This document shows, in pieces, positions 1-10,330 of a DNA stretch of 64,000 nucleotides (position 1 is the stretch's first letter; every line of letters begins with the position of its first letter). The position numbers and the translations under genes are program-made. A model generated the notes under the pieces. The model was given only the letters and a program-made list of their open reading frames with translations. It did no database searches and was not told where the DNA came from. The DNA is from Elysia chlorotica (taxonomy: Eukaryota > Mollusca > Gastropoda > Plakobranchidae): positions 666,156 to 730,155 of the forward strand of contig RQTK01000078.1 in NCBI GenBank assembly GCA_003991915.1, in the 5' to 3' direction.

Positions 1-212
1 TTCTTCTTCTTCTTTTTCTTCTTCTTCTTCTTCTTCTTCTTCTTCTTCTTCTTCTTCTTCTTCTTCTTCTTCTTCTTTTTTTCTTCTTCTTCTTCTTCTT
101 CTTCTTCTTCTTCTTCTTCTTCTTCTTCTTCTTCTTCTTCTTCTTCTTCTTCTTCTTCTTCTTCTTCTTCTTCTTCTTCTTCTTCTTCTTCTTCTTCTTC
201 TTCTTTTTCTTG
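1..212. repeat. (TTC)n microsatellite
   Basis: An almost pure TTC trinucleotide array with a few T-run interruptions runs from the window edge. It probably continues upstream. No gene is visible in the AT-rich DNA between it and the next repeat (213-500). Confidence 0.97.
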
Positions 213-500
213 TTTATCATTATTGTTTAAACAATATTAAACTACCTTCATCTTATACTTGCAGTACGGTGGGTCTATAGCAGATATATTCCAGTTTCTT
301 CTTACATAGTTTACTTCTAACCATTTGTCATTATTAATTATATGTCGGTGCACCGGTGCTTCTTTATCTTAGAGTGTTGATATAAAAAAGACCAGAAAGG
401 CAGATAGATATATAGATAAATAGAAAGAAATTATAGGTAGATAGATCGATAGATAATTATATAGATAGATAGAAAGGGAGTGAGAGCATGTGTGTGTGTG

Positions 501-599
<99 letters not shown>

Positions 600-613
600 A
601 GATAGATAGATAA
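501..613. repeat. (GATA)n microsatellite
   Basis: A GATA/TAGA tetranucleotide array of about 110 bp, preceded by a short GTGTGT run. Poly-IYLS open frames on the minus strand are translations of the array, not genes. From 614 to 1100 I see only AT-rich unique sequence. Confidence 0.97.
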
Positions 614-1114
614 AAAAAATCTCCTTTGACTCGGTAGTACTCCGACAAAGCGGAAATTATTCGTTTCTGTCATCTCCGGTTCAACCGAGTGAATGGCCTC
701 TACAAGTGCATTAATTTTTTTTTATCAGATTTTGTCTCCGTTATTGTCACTTAGCCCAGGATTAATAATGGTATTAAGAACATTACTGGATTAAAAAAAC
801 CCAACAGAAATATCAACTATAGAACGATCCAAGCCTTTTAAAGAATGCCATTTTAACCTATTTATTGTGATTTGTTGCTTTTAGACGTGTTCCGAATTTG
901 GTGATATTGAGAAAGTATCATATTGTATTGTCTAAATAAAATCGAAACACAAAGAAAAAATACTTCAAACCAAAAAAACTTAAAATAAGAAACAAAAGAA
1001 CAACCAAAACTTGTTTTAAACCCTCCCCACCAAGAAAAGTAAAAACAAAACAAAACAACAATAGACTAATATACAGAACAAAAGGATCAAGAGTTGAGTA
1101 CTCATACCTCAAGA

Positions 1115-1345
1115 TCCCGGAGACCCCCCTCCCCTCCCACTGACCTTGAACCCATCCCGACCCCGGAGACCCCCCCCCCTCCCTCCCCTCCCGCTGACGA
1201 CTCGATCTCGACCTCTGAAGCATCCCCTCCAGCCACCCCTTACTCCACCAGTGATAAGCATGTCATTACGTCTCCTGTGATGACCCCACCAATCTGTCCC
1301 AGGATCCCCCCCTCCCCCTTGAACCCTTGAACCCGCGACCCTGCT
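1115..1345. repeat. C-rich low-complexity tract
   Basis: A C/CT-rich block with partly repeated units resembling CCCGGAGACCCCCC and CTTGAACCC, quite unlike the AT-rich surroundings. Open frames on both strands give Pro/Ser or Gly/Arg compositional translations only. It is probably an imperfect minisatellite. Nothing coding is recognised between 1346 and 1780. Confidence 0.6.
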
Positions 1346-1784
1346 TCTCGACCTCCCGATATCGTAGACTTCTCCCCGGAACGCCCAATCCCTTGTGTTG
1401 TAATTAGAGCGAGGGCAGCTAGGAGGTAACGATGGAGAATAAAAAGCAAAAAACTGTCCCAAATCAGAAAAAAGAGTCCCAAAGACAAAAAAGGAATTCC
1501 TTCACCAATAAAACCATAAACTCCCAACATTGAAAATAATAAATTAGAATTGTAGGTCTTTAACAAAGAAGCGAACAGACCTTAAAAAGCGTATAGAAGA
1601 AAAATGAAATCCCACATTATATATCTGCGGAATCCAAAACTTAAAAAAAACTCAGCAAAAAAACAGATTGAAAAAATTATATAAAAATTAGACAACTTAG
1701 CATTCTGGTTAGAGAAGATGTTAACCACAACTCATCAAAGACAACTCCAGCGAAACATTAAGTTATAAAACAGCTGAAATATCT

Positions 1785-3720
1785 AAAGCCAACAAAAAAC
1801 TACAAATAGCCAACCTTAACTGGAGACACCCTCACTCTCAAGATGACCATCAAAAACTATATCGTCTTCTCCAAGAAGATAACCATATCCTTGGTGGAGA
1901 TTTCAACGCTCACTCAAAGACATTGGGAAACGTAACCACCAACAAACACGGAGAGTTGCTTGAAGAAAAGACACTAGAACATGGATATATGACAATCAAC
2001 ACAGGACAGCCCACAAGGATCGCGCGAAAAACCCAGAGAATCACACTCAGCAATCGACCTAACTGTAGAATCACACAACACTATATATGTAAGTGCTAGC
2101 TGGGAACCGATAGAAGACTGCCTAGGGTCCAATCATCTACCCTGCGTGACAACACTCATAGGAGGCGACGACTCAGAGGACACCCACCCACCACATACAC
2201 AACACACACAGAGCTGAGATTCCAACAACTACAAAAACAGAGGAGAAAAGTTCCGACAATATAGACCAACAATGCGGAGACCTTATAATGGAAATTACAG
2301 ATGCAGCCCTTCACACAATCCCTAATAACCTTAAAAAGCAATAAACCCCAACTCAAGAAAAAAACACTAACCCCAAACAACACAGCAAGAACAAAGCCAA
2401 TCAAAAATATTGGTGAAACGGAAAAAAAATAAAAGCATTAAAAGAAATACAGGCAGCCCTTAAAAACCGACATACACTAAAACAGAAGATAATCTCCTAG
2501 AATACGGAATAAAACGCAACAAAGCCAGAACGATAATAGAGAAAAAAAAAGAATCATGGAGAGATTTCACAAATAGATATAAACTTCAATGCAAAACAAG
2601 CCTGGAACCAAATAAACAGCATTAGGGGAATTAGAAAAAAAACAACTCACCACTTGAAAATAAGATAAAAGAAATAGTAGATGAGGACAAAGCAGAAATA
2701 TTAGCCAAACAGTTTGAATTCATATCCAGTGAAGAAAATCTAGACCCAGAATTTAGAAGATTTAAGGAAGAAAACAGTGCAGAAAACGGTAACCTCCAAA
2801 TTAAAGACAACCCCTCAGAACAAACGAAAAATATAACCTACCCATCACTATCAACGAACTCCAAACCACATTAGATAAAAAAGTAAAACTACCCCGAGAG
2901 AAGATGCGTTAACTTACGAGATTATCAACCACTGCCCACACAAAACCAAACAAAAAATCCTGAATCTATTTAACGTGATCTGGGACAGCGTCCAAATCCC
3001 AGAGCAGTTCAAGGAATCAAACATGCAATCAGATTTAACCCCTCAAACCCAAAATATACAATTTTTACCTACCATTTTAATAAAATCACTGACATTCAAA
3101 GAAGAAAAACGAAACCATTAACCAAAGCATAGCATGGCGAGTACACGATGAAATACATAATTTAGATATAGATACAGCAAATACTTGGAAATAAACATCA
3201 ACAGCAGAATAACAGGCTTTATAATAGTATTACAGCAGCAGAATTAGCGGCAATAGACGAAACTCTAAAGACCATTCAGGAAAAGAAAAACATAGTTATA
3301 TTAACGGACTTCTTAGCAGCATCACTCAGTATAAAAAACCCCAAACAAAACCAACGCTAGGCAAAACTTTACATAATCGATCAACATTCGAGAAAAGAAC
3401 CAAACCTATGACCAGATTTGCTGGATCCCAGCCCACTGTAACATCGAAGGAAACGAAAAAGCTGATCAACAGGCCAAATTAGGACTCAGTTCTAATACAC
3501 GAAGAAAAACCGGCCTGGGACCTAGTGAAGTAAAAACCATAATAAACCAGTACAAAAATAAAGAGTGGCAACACATGTTGACCAACCACTACAAAGGAAG
3601 ATTCTTCCACGCTGTCACCCCACAGGTAGGCAAAAATGTACTAAACGTCAATACCACAAACAATAAAATCAATAAAGCTAGACTTGGAGTCCCAACCAAT
3701 AAGATTATCAGAAAATGCCG
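1785..3720 (+). mobile_element. Decayed LINE with endonuclease and RNase H remnants
   Basis: Reading the three plus-strand frames gives non-LTR retrotransposon pieces in the normal order. Near 1893 an APE-type endonuclease motif GGDFNAHSKTLGN is visible. At about 2850-3020 there is an RT-like stretch (LPREKMR, then a segment resembling IL-LFN-IWDS---PEQFKES). From about 3230 an RNase H begins (TAAELAAIDETLKTI, then VILTD), followed near 3415-3480 by the typical WIPAHCNIEGNEKADQQAK segment. Many stops and frame changes interrupt it, and the central RT palm with its catalytic FADD-type box is missing between roughly 3020 and 3100. An RNase H downstream of RT places it in the I/jockey-like LINE superfamily. 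It is a dead, internally deleted copy. Its C-terminal finger region may lie displaced at about 4890-5200. Confidence 0.8.
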
Positions 3721-3724
3721 CGTC

Positions 3725-3990
3725 CTCTTCCACTGTTTATCGACGGTGGAAAAAAAAAACGGGTGTTCCTCTCCACCCGTTCATAGAAGGTGTACAAATA
3801 CAGGCGTTCTTTTCCACCGTTATAGAAGGTGTACAAACACAGGCGTTCTTTTCCACGTTTATAGAAGGTGTACAAATACAGGCGTTCTTTTCCACCGTTA
3901 TAGAAGGTGAAAAAAAACAGGCGTACTTTTCCACAATTTATAGAAGATAAAAAAAAAAAGGCGTTCTTTTCCACAACACAAGAAAGATAG
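3725..3990 (+). repeat. 39-bp minisatellite at the LINE 3' side
   Basis: Six or so tandem units repeat with starts at about 3785, 3824, 3863, 3902, 3942 and 3981, so the period is 39 bp with one 40-bp step. Each unit carries a core like GGCGTTCTTTTCCAC followed by ATAGAAGG. A diverged first unit can be traced back to 3725 in the LINE-derived sequence. Since 39 is a multiple of three, plus-strand frames translate as a 13-residue repeat. From 3991 to 4540 the DNA is A-rich and then unique, with AGATCT-type short repeats near 4267. Confidence 0.9.
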
Positions 3991-4541
3991 AAAAACTAAG
4001 ACACTTTACACTGTTAATATATAATGTGATGCAAACAGAAAGATATAAAATGAAAATTTTGTTCAAAAATGAAAAAAAAACTATTAAAAAAAAAAATATG
4101 AACATGAAAATTATAGAAAAAATGAAGGCCAAAAGCATATTCGGCATGGATTTTCTTTGCCCTTTTTGCTCTAGGTATTTAGAATTTTGATCCGTGTGCG
4201 GGTAAAATGGGGGATAAAAGAAACTCTAATTTAACCCCCCCCCGTTATTTGATTTATATGTATGTAGATCTAGATCTAGATCCTAGATTCTAAATCAACG
4301 TGCACACCTGTAATCTATATCAACATATGTCACGATCGAGATCTACATGGCTATGTAACCATTGTACCGACGAACCTTCTTTTCGTCTATTTTTTGCATC
4401 GTTGTTCGACATCGTTTCAATTAAAAAATCAAACAAGAAAAATATCGATCTAGGTGAATATACATTCATATTTGTTGCACATATCTTCTTCAAAACGCAA
4501 GTTCTATGTGTGGAAACGAAAAGGTTACTCGGGAAGGTAGG

Positions 4542-4717
<176 letters not shown>

Positions 4718-4879
4718 GTTTAAAATCAGTTTTCACTGATTTGAAAGGTTGTTTAATGTCGACAATAAATATTTTGCGATTAAGAGCCTATATTTACATC
4801 TAGCATGCTGTGAACTGAAAGGAGTAAACATGAATGCACTCTGATCGTCAGCTACTATGACCACTATGACCAAAAAGAA

Positions 4880-5205
4880 AGAAAACAACCTGTTACAAAT
4901 GCCAATGTGCGCATGCGCTTAACCAGTGGAAAAGAACGACGATGGAGAGGGACAGTACCGTCAGAATATGTGAATTCTGTGGCACCATACCATACACGAT
5001 ACAACATAATTATCATAAAACATGCCCAGCCCACACCCCAACAAGAGACACACTACGGAGTCAATGCACAAAAGAAAACATCAAATTTACAACAGGACTA
5101 GAACTTAACCCAAGAAACTCATCCACGGTAACAACCTAGTTAAAAAAACTACAGAGGCATCAAAAGCCCCCTCTAAACACCAACACAGACATGACCTTCT
5201 AACGG
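4880..5205 (+). mobile_element. LINE 3' fragment with C-terminal Cys/His finger
   Basis: The frame starting at the ATG at 4942 encodes ICEFCGTIPYTIQHNYHKTC followed by PAHTPTRDTL. The pattern C-x2-C, then H, then CP and R--L is what RNase-H-bearing LINE polyproteins have just after RNase H (usually C--C----T-EH---CP----R). The frame is open upstream to about 4890 and stops near 5138. Position, strand and content suggest this is the 3' end of the LINE at 1785-3720, separated from it by about 1.15 kb of minisatellite, A-rich DNA and GA array. An independent 5'-truncated insertion is the alternative. Confidence 0.6.
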
Positions 5206-5467
5206 GAGGGGACAACAAATCTTATCCGCCCCCTTATCTGCCCCCCTCTATCTCCTCTTTCCACTAAAGAAACTTCAAATTTATGAACCCCTATATTAGA
5301 AGACCGGTCTCGTGGTAAAAATATTGAACTAGGATAGGCTCTATCATGTCTTGCCTTCATCTTGAGCTTTTGTCTACTGTCGATAACGCTAGTCGCCGTA
5401 TAGGATTCCTCAGGAAAACCGGGAAACTTAGGAGACGTGAAAACCCGGATAGAGTGGAAGGGAGCTC

Positions 5468-5470
<3 letters not shown>

Positions 5471-5560
<90 letters not shown>

Positions 5561-5567
5561 TCTATCT
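5471..5567. repeat. (TC)n microsatellite
   Basis: A CT dinucleotide array of nearly 100 bp. The DNA between 5206 and 5470 holds nothing I can name. Confidence 0.97.
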
Positions 5568-5656
5568 CTCGAGTTTAAACGATTGTCTTGCTGTAATTGT
5601 AGATAAAGTTGATTGTTAAATGAAAAAGATAAGTTAAAAAAATGTTAGAATCTTAC

Positions 5657-5782
5657 CTCATAGTAGTCGTGAACTTTGGAATACTGCGTGTATTCATCAC
5701 TGACATAGAGAGTCATCGTTATCGGGCATCCGTTAGGGTTTTTCCGATCAGATGTGAACAGTTGATCAAAATAGCCACTGAC
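5657..5782 (-). CDS. Chitin-deacetylase-like gene, downstream exon
   Basis: This minus-strand exon of exactly 42 codons is open throughout, begins after a strong acceptor (T-rich tract, CTTAG) and ends TATGAG before a canonical GTAAGA donor, so both boundaries are phase 0. It encodes RKNPNGCPITMTLYVSDEYT and then QYSKVHDYYE. The KNPNGCPI--T-(F/Y)-VS--YT-Y signature is diagnostic of animal chitin-deacetylase-like proteins, secreted carbohydrate-esterase-4 enzymes that remove acetyl groups from chitin. The next exon should start with a KGHEI--HS--H-like sequence carrying the zinc-binding histidines. It is not found in the remaining 5.6 kb, so the gene must continue beyond base 1. The gene is incomplete here, and activity cannot be judged from two exons. 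Confidence 0.85.
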
Positions 5783-5904
5783 CTAAGAAAAAAAACCTAG
5801 TTATTTCTACTATGCTATTAGTTATCAACTACAAAGACGGTTTTTTAAACGTGGTAACAGTGCACTTCAGCAAATTGAAATAATAAGAACCACAACTACG
5901 ACAA

Positions 5905-5963
<59 letters not shown>

Positions 5964-5985
5964 GAAACAACAACAACAATGACAA
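5905..5985. repeat. (CAA)n microsatellite in the intron
   Basis: A CAA trinucleotide array with small interruptions lies inside the 643-bp intron of the chitin-deacetylase-like gene. The rest of the intron is AT-rich with no further feature seen. Confidence 0.95.
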
Positions 5986-6425
5986 CAACAACTGCAACAA
6001 TATCAAAATTAATAGTAACTATAATTTAAAAAAAAACCCAACAACAATACCAACAATAGAAAACGCTTAAAAATTGATGAACCTATCAATCTTATTTAAC
6101 TTCTAAGCATATCCAAATAGCAAAATAATATGAATTAGTCACAGAGTTGACTCAAGTGGAGTTATTGTGTGACAATCCTCGCGGAATATGTCGACTTTTG
6201 AGTTTGATATTGATTTAAAACTTAAAGACTAAAAAGCTTCCTGTTATACTGTAATACTAAGCATCTGTAGATAACAAAAAAAAAAAAGAAAAACAACACC
6301 AGCAACAATTCGTTTTACCACTGGTCGACAACACAGTGCAGAAACCAATAAGTATACTAGTTGCATGTATGCATAGGTCTATAAATAGATCTATGCATGT
6401 ATGTTATTTACTGATGACTACTTGC

Positions 6426-6648
6426 CTGTGGTTGGACGGCATCGTCAAAACCAAAGTAGACGATCTGAGGAATGTCCAGCAGGGGCAGTGACGGGTGCTG
6501 GAACGTTGGGCAAAAACAGTCGGGCAGCTTGCAGTTGTCCCCCTGGATACACTGCATCCCTAACACTGGAGGCATGACCACAGTCACCAAGGGACACCAC
6601 ACAAAGCAGTTTCCTGGCGCATTTCCACTGTTGACCTGACACCATTTT
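6426..6648 (-). CDS. Chitin-deacetylase-like gene, upstream exon
   Basis: This minus-strand exon is read as about 74 codons. It contains QCIQGDNCKLPDCFC, the cysteine-rich linker typical of animal chitin deacetylases, then IPQIVYFGFDDAVQPQ. The last part is motif 1 of the CE4 catalytic domain, which usually reads TFDDA; both aspartates are kept, with Gly in place of Thr. The exon joins in frame and phase 0 to 5657-5782, giving DDAVQPQ-VSGYFDQLF. The donor is GCAAGT, not GTAAGT, so the intron 5783-6425 looks like a GC-AG intron. The 5' boundary is less certain: CTCCAG just before 6648 is my choice, but AGs inside the frame are alternatives. Upstream exons (signal peptide, chitin-binding or LDLa domains) were not found in the window. 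Confidence 0.82.
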
Positions 6649-7081
6649 CTGGAGCCAATGATAATATTTGCTCTAATACCAGCAATGAAGGGACTTTACA
6701 AATAGACACACACTGTGAAATAAGATAAAGTGAACAAAACTAAAATTAATATAAATATTATAATTATCTCGCATAAAAATCGAGTATACACAAATCCGAC
6801 CAAATGCGAAGTGATCTCAAATACGAGACACTGCAGGTCTTATTTGAACTAAACAATCACCAAGACTAAACTTTATATCAATATGAAACAGTGACACAAC
6901 AATACAATAGGACATGACCTGATAGGACGACAACTGTACATTACTCATTATTGACATAATATTGGGGGAGGGGGGGACTGTGTCATCGTCAATTGCAAAA
7001 GAACTACTGGTGCTTACGGAAAAATAATATATTAAATCATAGTAAGCACCATAGTTTGTTTATTTCTATTCCCTGCAACGT

Positions 7082-7142
7082 AAGGGGGGGGGGGGGGGGG
7101 TGGCCCGTGGGAGGCCGCGTGGGAGAGGGGGGCGGGGGGGGG
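7082..7142 (+). repeat. G-rich, G-quadruplex-prone tract
   Basis: Three long G runs (about 18, 6 and 13 G) are separated by short spacers, directly in front of the SINE at 7125. Poly-G upstream of GGGGGCGCGGTGG-type SINE heads probably reflects expansion of the element's own G-rich start. Between 6649 and 7081 nothing is recognised. Confidence 0.8.
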
Positions 7143-7372
7143 GGTGATTGGCCCTGAGGTAGAACATCATCGGCTGCAGACGCAAAAGGTCCGTGATTCG
7201 AGTCCTGGTTGTTTCGGTGTCCGTTTGACGTGACCAGCTGAGACAGGAGTCATGGTATCCCCGCCCTGTCTCGTGTGTGGCAGCACATAAAATCGTCAGA
7301 GGTCAGTCTTGGGGCCCGTCCACAATATAGCCTATAAAGTGCTGATGTTAGACGTTAAACCAACTCAACTCA
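7125..7372 (+). mobile_element. tRNA-derived SINE, type 1 (older copy)
   Basis: The sequence has a tRNA-like head with a pol III A box region (GAGGTAGAACATC) and a B box (TGATTCGAGTCC). The body shared by all type-1 copies follows: GAGACAGGAGTCATGGTATC, CCCGCCCTGTCTCGTGTG, GGCCCGTCCACAATATAGCC. It ends GACGTTAAACC plus an (AACTC)n tail. Compared with the youngest copies it has scattered substitutions and a small internal loss. Confidence 0.88.
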
Positions 7373-7619
7373 ACTCGCTACAGCGTTGTTTATTACAGTA
7401 GCCTATTATATTTCTCAAAAGTTAATTTTCTCTATTTTCATTAACTCTTTAGTTTATGTATTTAAATCTCAAATGACCAATTCATTTTTGTGTAATATCA
7501 CATTAGTATAGAATTATGTGTTCCATTGAAAACAAAAAAAAAAACTATAGCTTTGTAGCTTAGCTTATGTTTTTGATTTAAAAAAAAAAAACCCCAAAAG
7601 AACCAACAAATAGTCTAAC

Positions 7620-7622
<3 letters not shown>

Positions 7623-7712
<90 letters not shown>

Positions 7713-7713
7713 A
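7623..7713. repeat. (TC)n microsatellite
   Basis: A CT array with a TTTTT break and a few substitutions at its right end. The region from 7714 to 8130 is AT-rich with nothing recognised. Confidence 0.96.
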
Positions 7714-8129
7714 GTGTAGCTCTCTCGCTATTCTTGGTTTATATCTGCGTCGGCTCAACTAGTAGATAGTGAAAAACGTTATGCAATTAGAACAAATAGA
7801 AAAATTTAACATTAATCTAGTATTACTGCTCGAGAAGTATACGCCAACCTTATACGTTTTTTTCATCTAGGTTTAAACCAATGGTTTTACCAAGCTATGT
7901 TTGCAAAATCATTTGTGGAATTCATGTATACATTTCAACAAGAGGCTGACTTTAAATCTATGTCAAACAAAAACTATCCATTACCTTTTTCGTAAGTCCG
8001 GAATATTTGACGATGGAAGATATTGAATCAGTAGAAACAAATGATATATAATTTAAAAATTCACAAATTTTTGCCTCCGAATGTTAAGTATCTAGTCAAA
8101 GATGGACTTTCTGACGAAAACGTGAGTAG

Positions 8130-8470
8130 GCTAGGTGGCAACAAATTTATAGACCTCCACCAGGTAGGCCTTTATCGTAAGCCTGGGGTACTTAGGCCGT
8201 TCGTCAGCGGGTGTCCAAGGCAGGCCTGATAGCGGCCAAGTTTGCTGGAAACACCCAGTCGGGCAAACAGACCTGGGCTTAGTCACCGCCGCTGGCGGAG
8301 GAGCATCTGCTATGGGAGGAAGCCGGCGGATGACATCTCTGACATAACACGATGCTCTCTCACGACACCCGGCCAGCCTCGCTTTATCCACTCGGGGTTT
8401 ACCAGTAATCCACTTTATTCACTCGCTTTAATAATGCACCGAGCGCTGAGGAGTTTGTGTTTGGACTAGG
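8130..8470. other. GC-rich island, unrecognised
   Basis: About 300 bp with much higher GC than its surroundings, including CCGCCGCTGGCGGAGG and several GGCC-rich words. Frames on both strands stay open for 60-85 codons, but none resembles a family I know. It may be an old repeat or a fragment of an exon. I assign no function. Confidence 0.35.
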
Positions 8471-8702
8471 ATTTTGTTGCTTACATTGTTCCTATACCGA
8501 ATGTTTCATAAAATTTTATGTTCTTTCTCTCTACTTTGGTGGATTCTTCTATCTTTGGTGATTTGCTTTATTTAAGCAAGTATATCGTTTTTCTCAGTAA
8601 TTGTTTGTTTTATTATGTTATAATTTAACTGAAATTTACATAATTTATTATTTTGCAATCGCTAGTAAACAACGTTTGTATCTGAACATGGCCATCAATA
8701 AA

Positions 8703-8995
8703 GTGACCCTACTTGTTTAGATCACCTGACCCCGGACCGTTATGAAATAGCTAAGGCCAAGCCTTCAGTGCATGTTGGAGCAGGCTTTACAACGCCAAAC
8801 AAACGGCCAAACAGTGCAGATAATGTCAGCGCCTCTGGAGCAGGCTTTACAGCGCCAAACAAACGGCCAAACAGTGCAGATAATGTCAGCGCCTCTGATA
8901 TCGCACTTCGACGGAAGGGCTTTCCGGAGTCCAGGCATTATGTTGACCCCTCGTCACTCTATTGCAACAGAGGTGCAAAGTGCCCTAAACCTTAG
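8703..8995 (+). CDS. Unrecognised open frame with a 60-bp tandem duplication
   Basis: An open stretch of about 97 codons runs from just after a stop near 8700 to a TAG at 8993-8995, with no obvious initiator at its beginning (first ATG-like start about 8768-8772). It reads DHLTPDRYEIAKAKPS, then two in-frame copies of a 20-residue unit beginning GAGFT(T/A)PNKRPNSADN, then a basic, cysteine-containing tail (GFPESRHYVDPSS, LYCNRGAKCP). Reading frame and duplication length (60 bp) agree, which is compatible with coding, but a second frame is also open. I do not recognise the product. It could be an exon of an unknown gene or part of an old transposon. Confidence 0.3.
8777..8896 (+). repeat. 60-bp tandem duplication
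   Basis: Two head-to-tail copies (8777-8836 and 8837-8896) differ at one base (TACAACGCC versus TACAGCGCC). The near identity implies a recent duplication. Confidence 0.95.
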
Positions 8996-9492
8996 TCCGT
9001 TGGCCATGCAAAATAAATCGCTCCATCTCAAATAAAGGGTGCAAGGAAAGCCTTGACAACGGTGACTTTACATATCTCGGGATGAGTGGCATTAACCTCG
9101 TCCACTTCTGACTGGGAAGTAAGAAGAAAGATGGGCATTCTTTGTAATGCTTGGATTGACAAGTGGGGTATCAGGGCCATCATAGGTTAAATCAAACACA
9201 AACCGAAGAAAATGGTTCAAAATCGAATACATCGTATCTCAAAACAGGACTAGACGTGATTCTTTGAGAGTATAGGGACATAGAACAGAACTACGATGGG
9301 TTTTAAAGACAATGGAATCTCTTTATCATCAGCTCAGTACACAATACATTTAAATTTGTTTTTGATATAATAACAAGTCCGTAGTGAACATTGCATAACT
9401 ATTTCTTCATGCTATGAGAATAAGCTTCATAGTCAGGTTCATATAACTAGCCACCAAATAACAAGAAAAGCCCTAGTGAGCTACATAGTTGG

Positions 9493-9690
9493 GTAATCCT
9501 AAATGTTTCATAATATAGCAAGAAGATGCTTAGGTGTATGACCTACCAATTCTGGGTGTTTAAACAAGAAGTATCTTGATGACCTACATAATTATCTTTA
9601 ATGTTTAGATATAACCAGGAGGTACCTGATGATCCACCTACCCTAAGTGTTTGATTATATAACAAGGAAATTCTTAATGACACCATAAAG
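9493..9690 (+). repeat. Decayed minisatellite (CCTAA-TGTTT-ATAA-type units)
   Basis: Four or five diverged units of about 45-60 bp each have a CCTAA(A/G)TGTTT-like start, an ATA-CAAGAAG middle and a TGA(T/C)GACC end. Isolated related words recur at about 9835-9880, 10130-10200 and 10305-10330, so the field may once have spanned 800 bp. Between 9000 and 9490 I see nothing I can name. Confidence 0.45.
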
Positions 9691-10330
9691 TAAAGTGGTT
9701 TCTCTCTTCTACTTTAACGTTTTCAAGTTAGTCAAAGAAGACGGCGACATGGCCTCAGAGCGGGATAGCCAGGACTTGGCAGTCCACATTAAACCTACTT
9801 CGACCCTCCCAGTAGATCTATAATGGCCCACCCATCCTATGTGTTTGGGTATAAAGATAACCCATTAAGTGTTTAGGGAAGTCTCAAAGGAGAAACAGGC
9901 AAATGCTGGACACTATGTGTAACGAAACATAACATTTATTTAGGGTACCGGTAATACATTTACATACTAAAATAATTATTGTAACTAAAGAAAATAGTTT
10001 ACTGTGAACTCAATACATAAGAACATAAGATACCTTTAACTAGGTACATTGTACTAAGAAACCAAGAAAGATGTGAAATTTATTTCCCCTGGCGACCGCC
10101 TATCAATATCCTTTGAGCCCTAAACCATAATTATATCCTAAGTGTTTCATAATACAAGAGCAACATTTGGAGTCTGATCTCTAATCCTAAATACTTGATT
10201 GCCACAGTGAGACACATACTGAGTCGCGTTATCTTGCCTTTGTCACAAAAAGACTTCGAAGAGTTTAACCTGCCTAGCTTGTTTCAATATATACGAGTGT
10301 AATCTTTACTCCTAAATCTTTGATTATTTA

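Noticed and set aside
3785-3990. CRISPR-like regular repeat
   Set aside because: The units are head-to-tail with no unique spacers, and the context is a eukaryotic retrotransposon.
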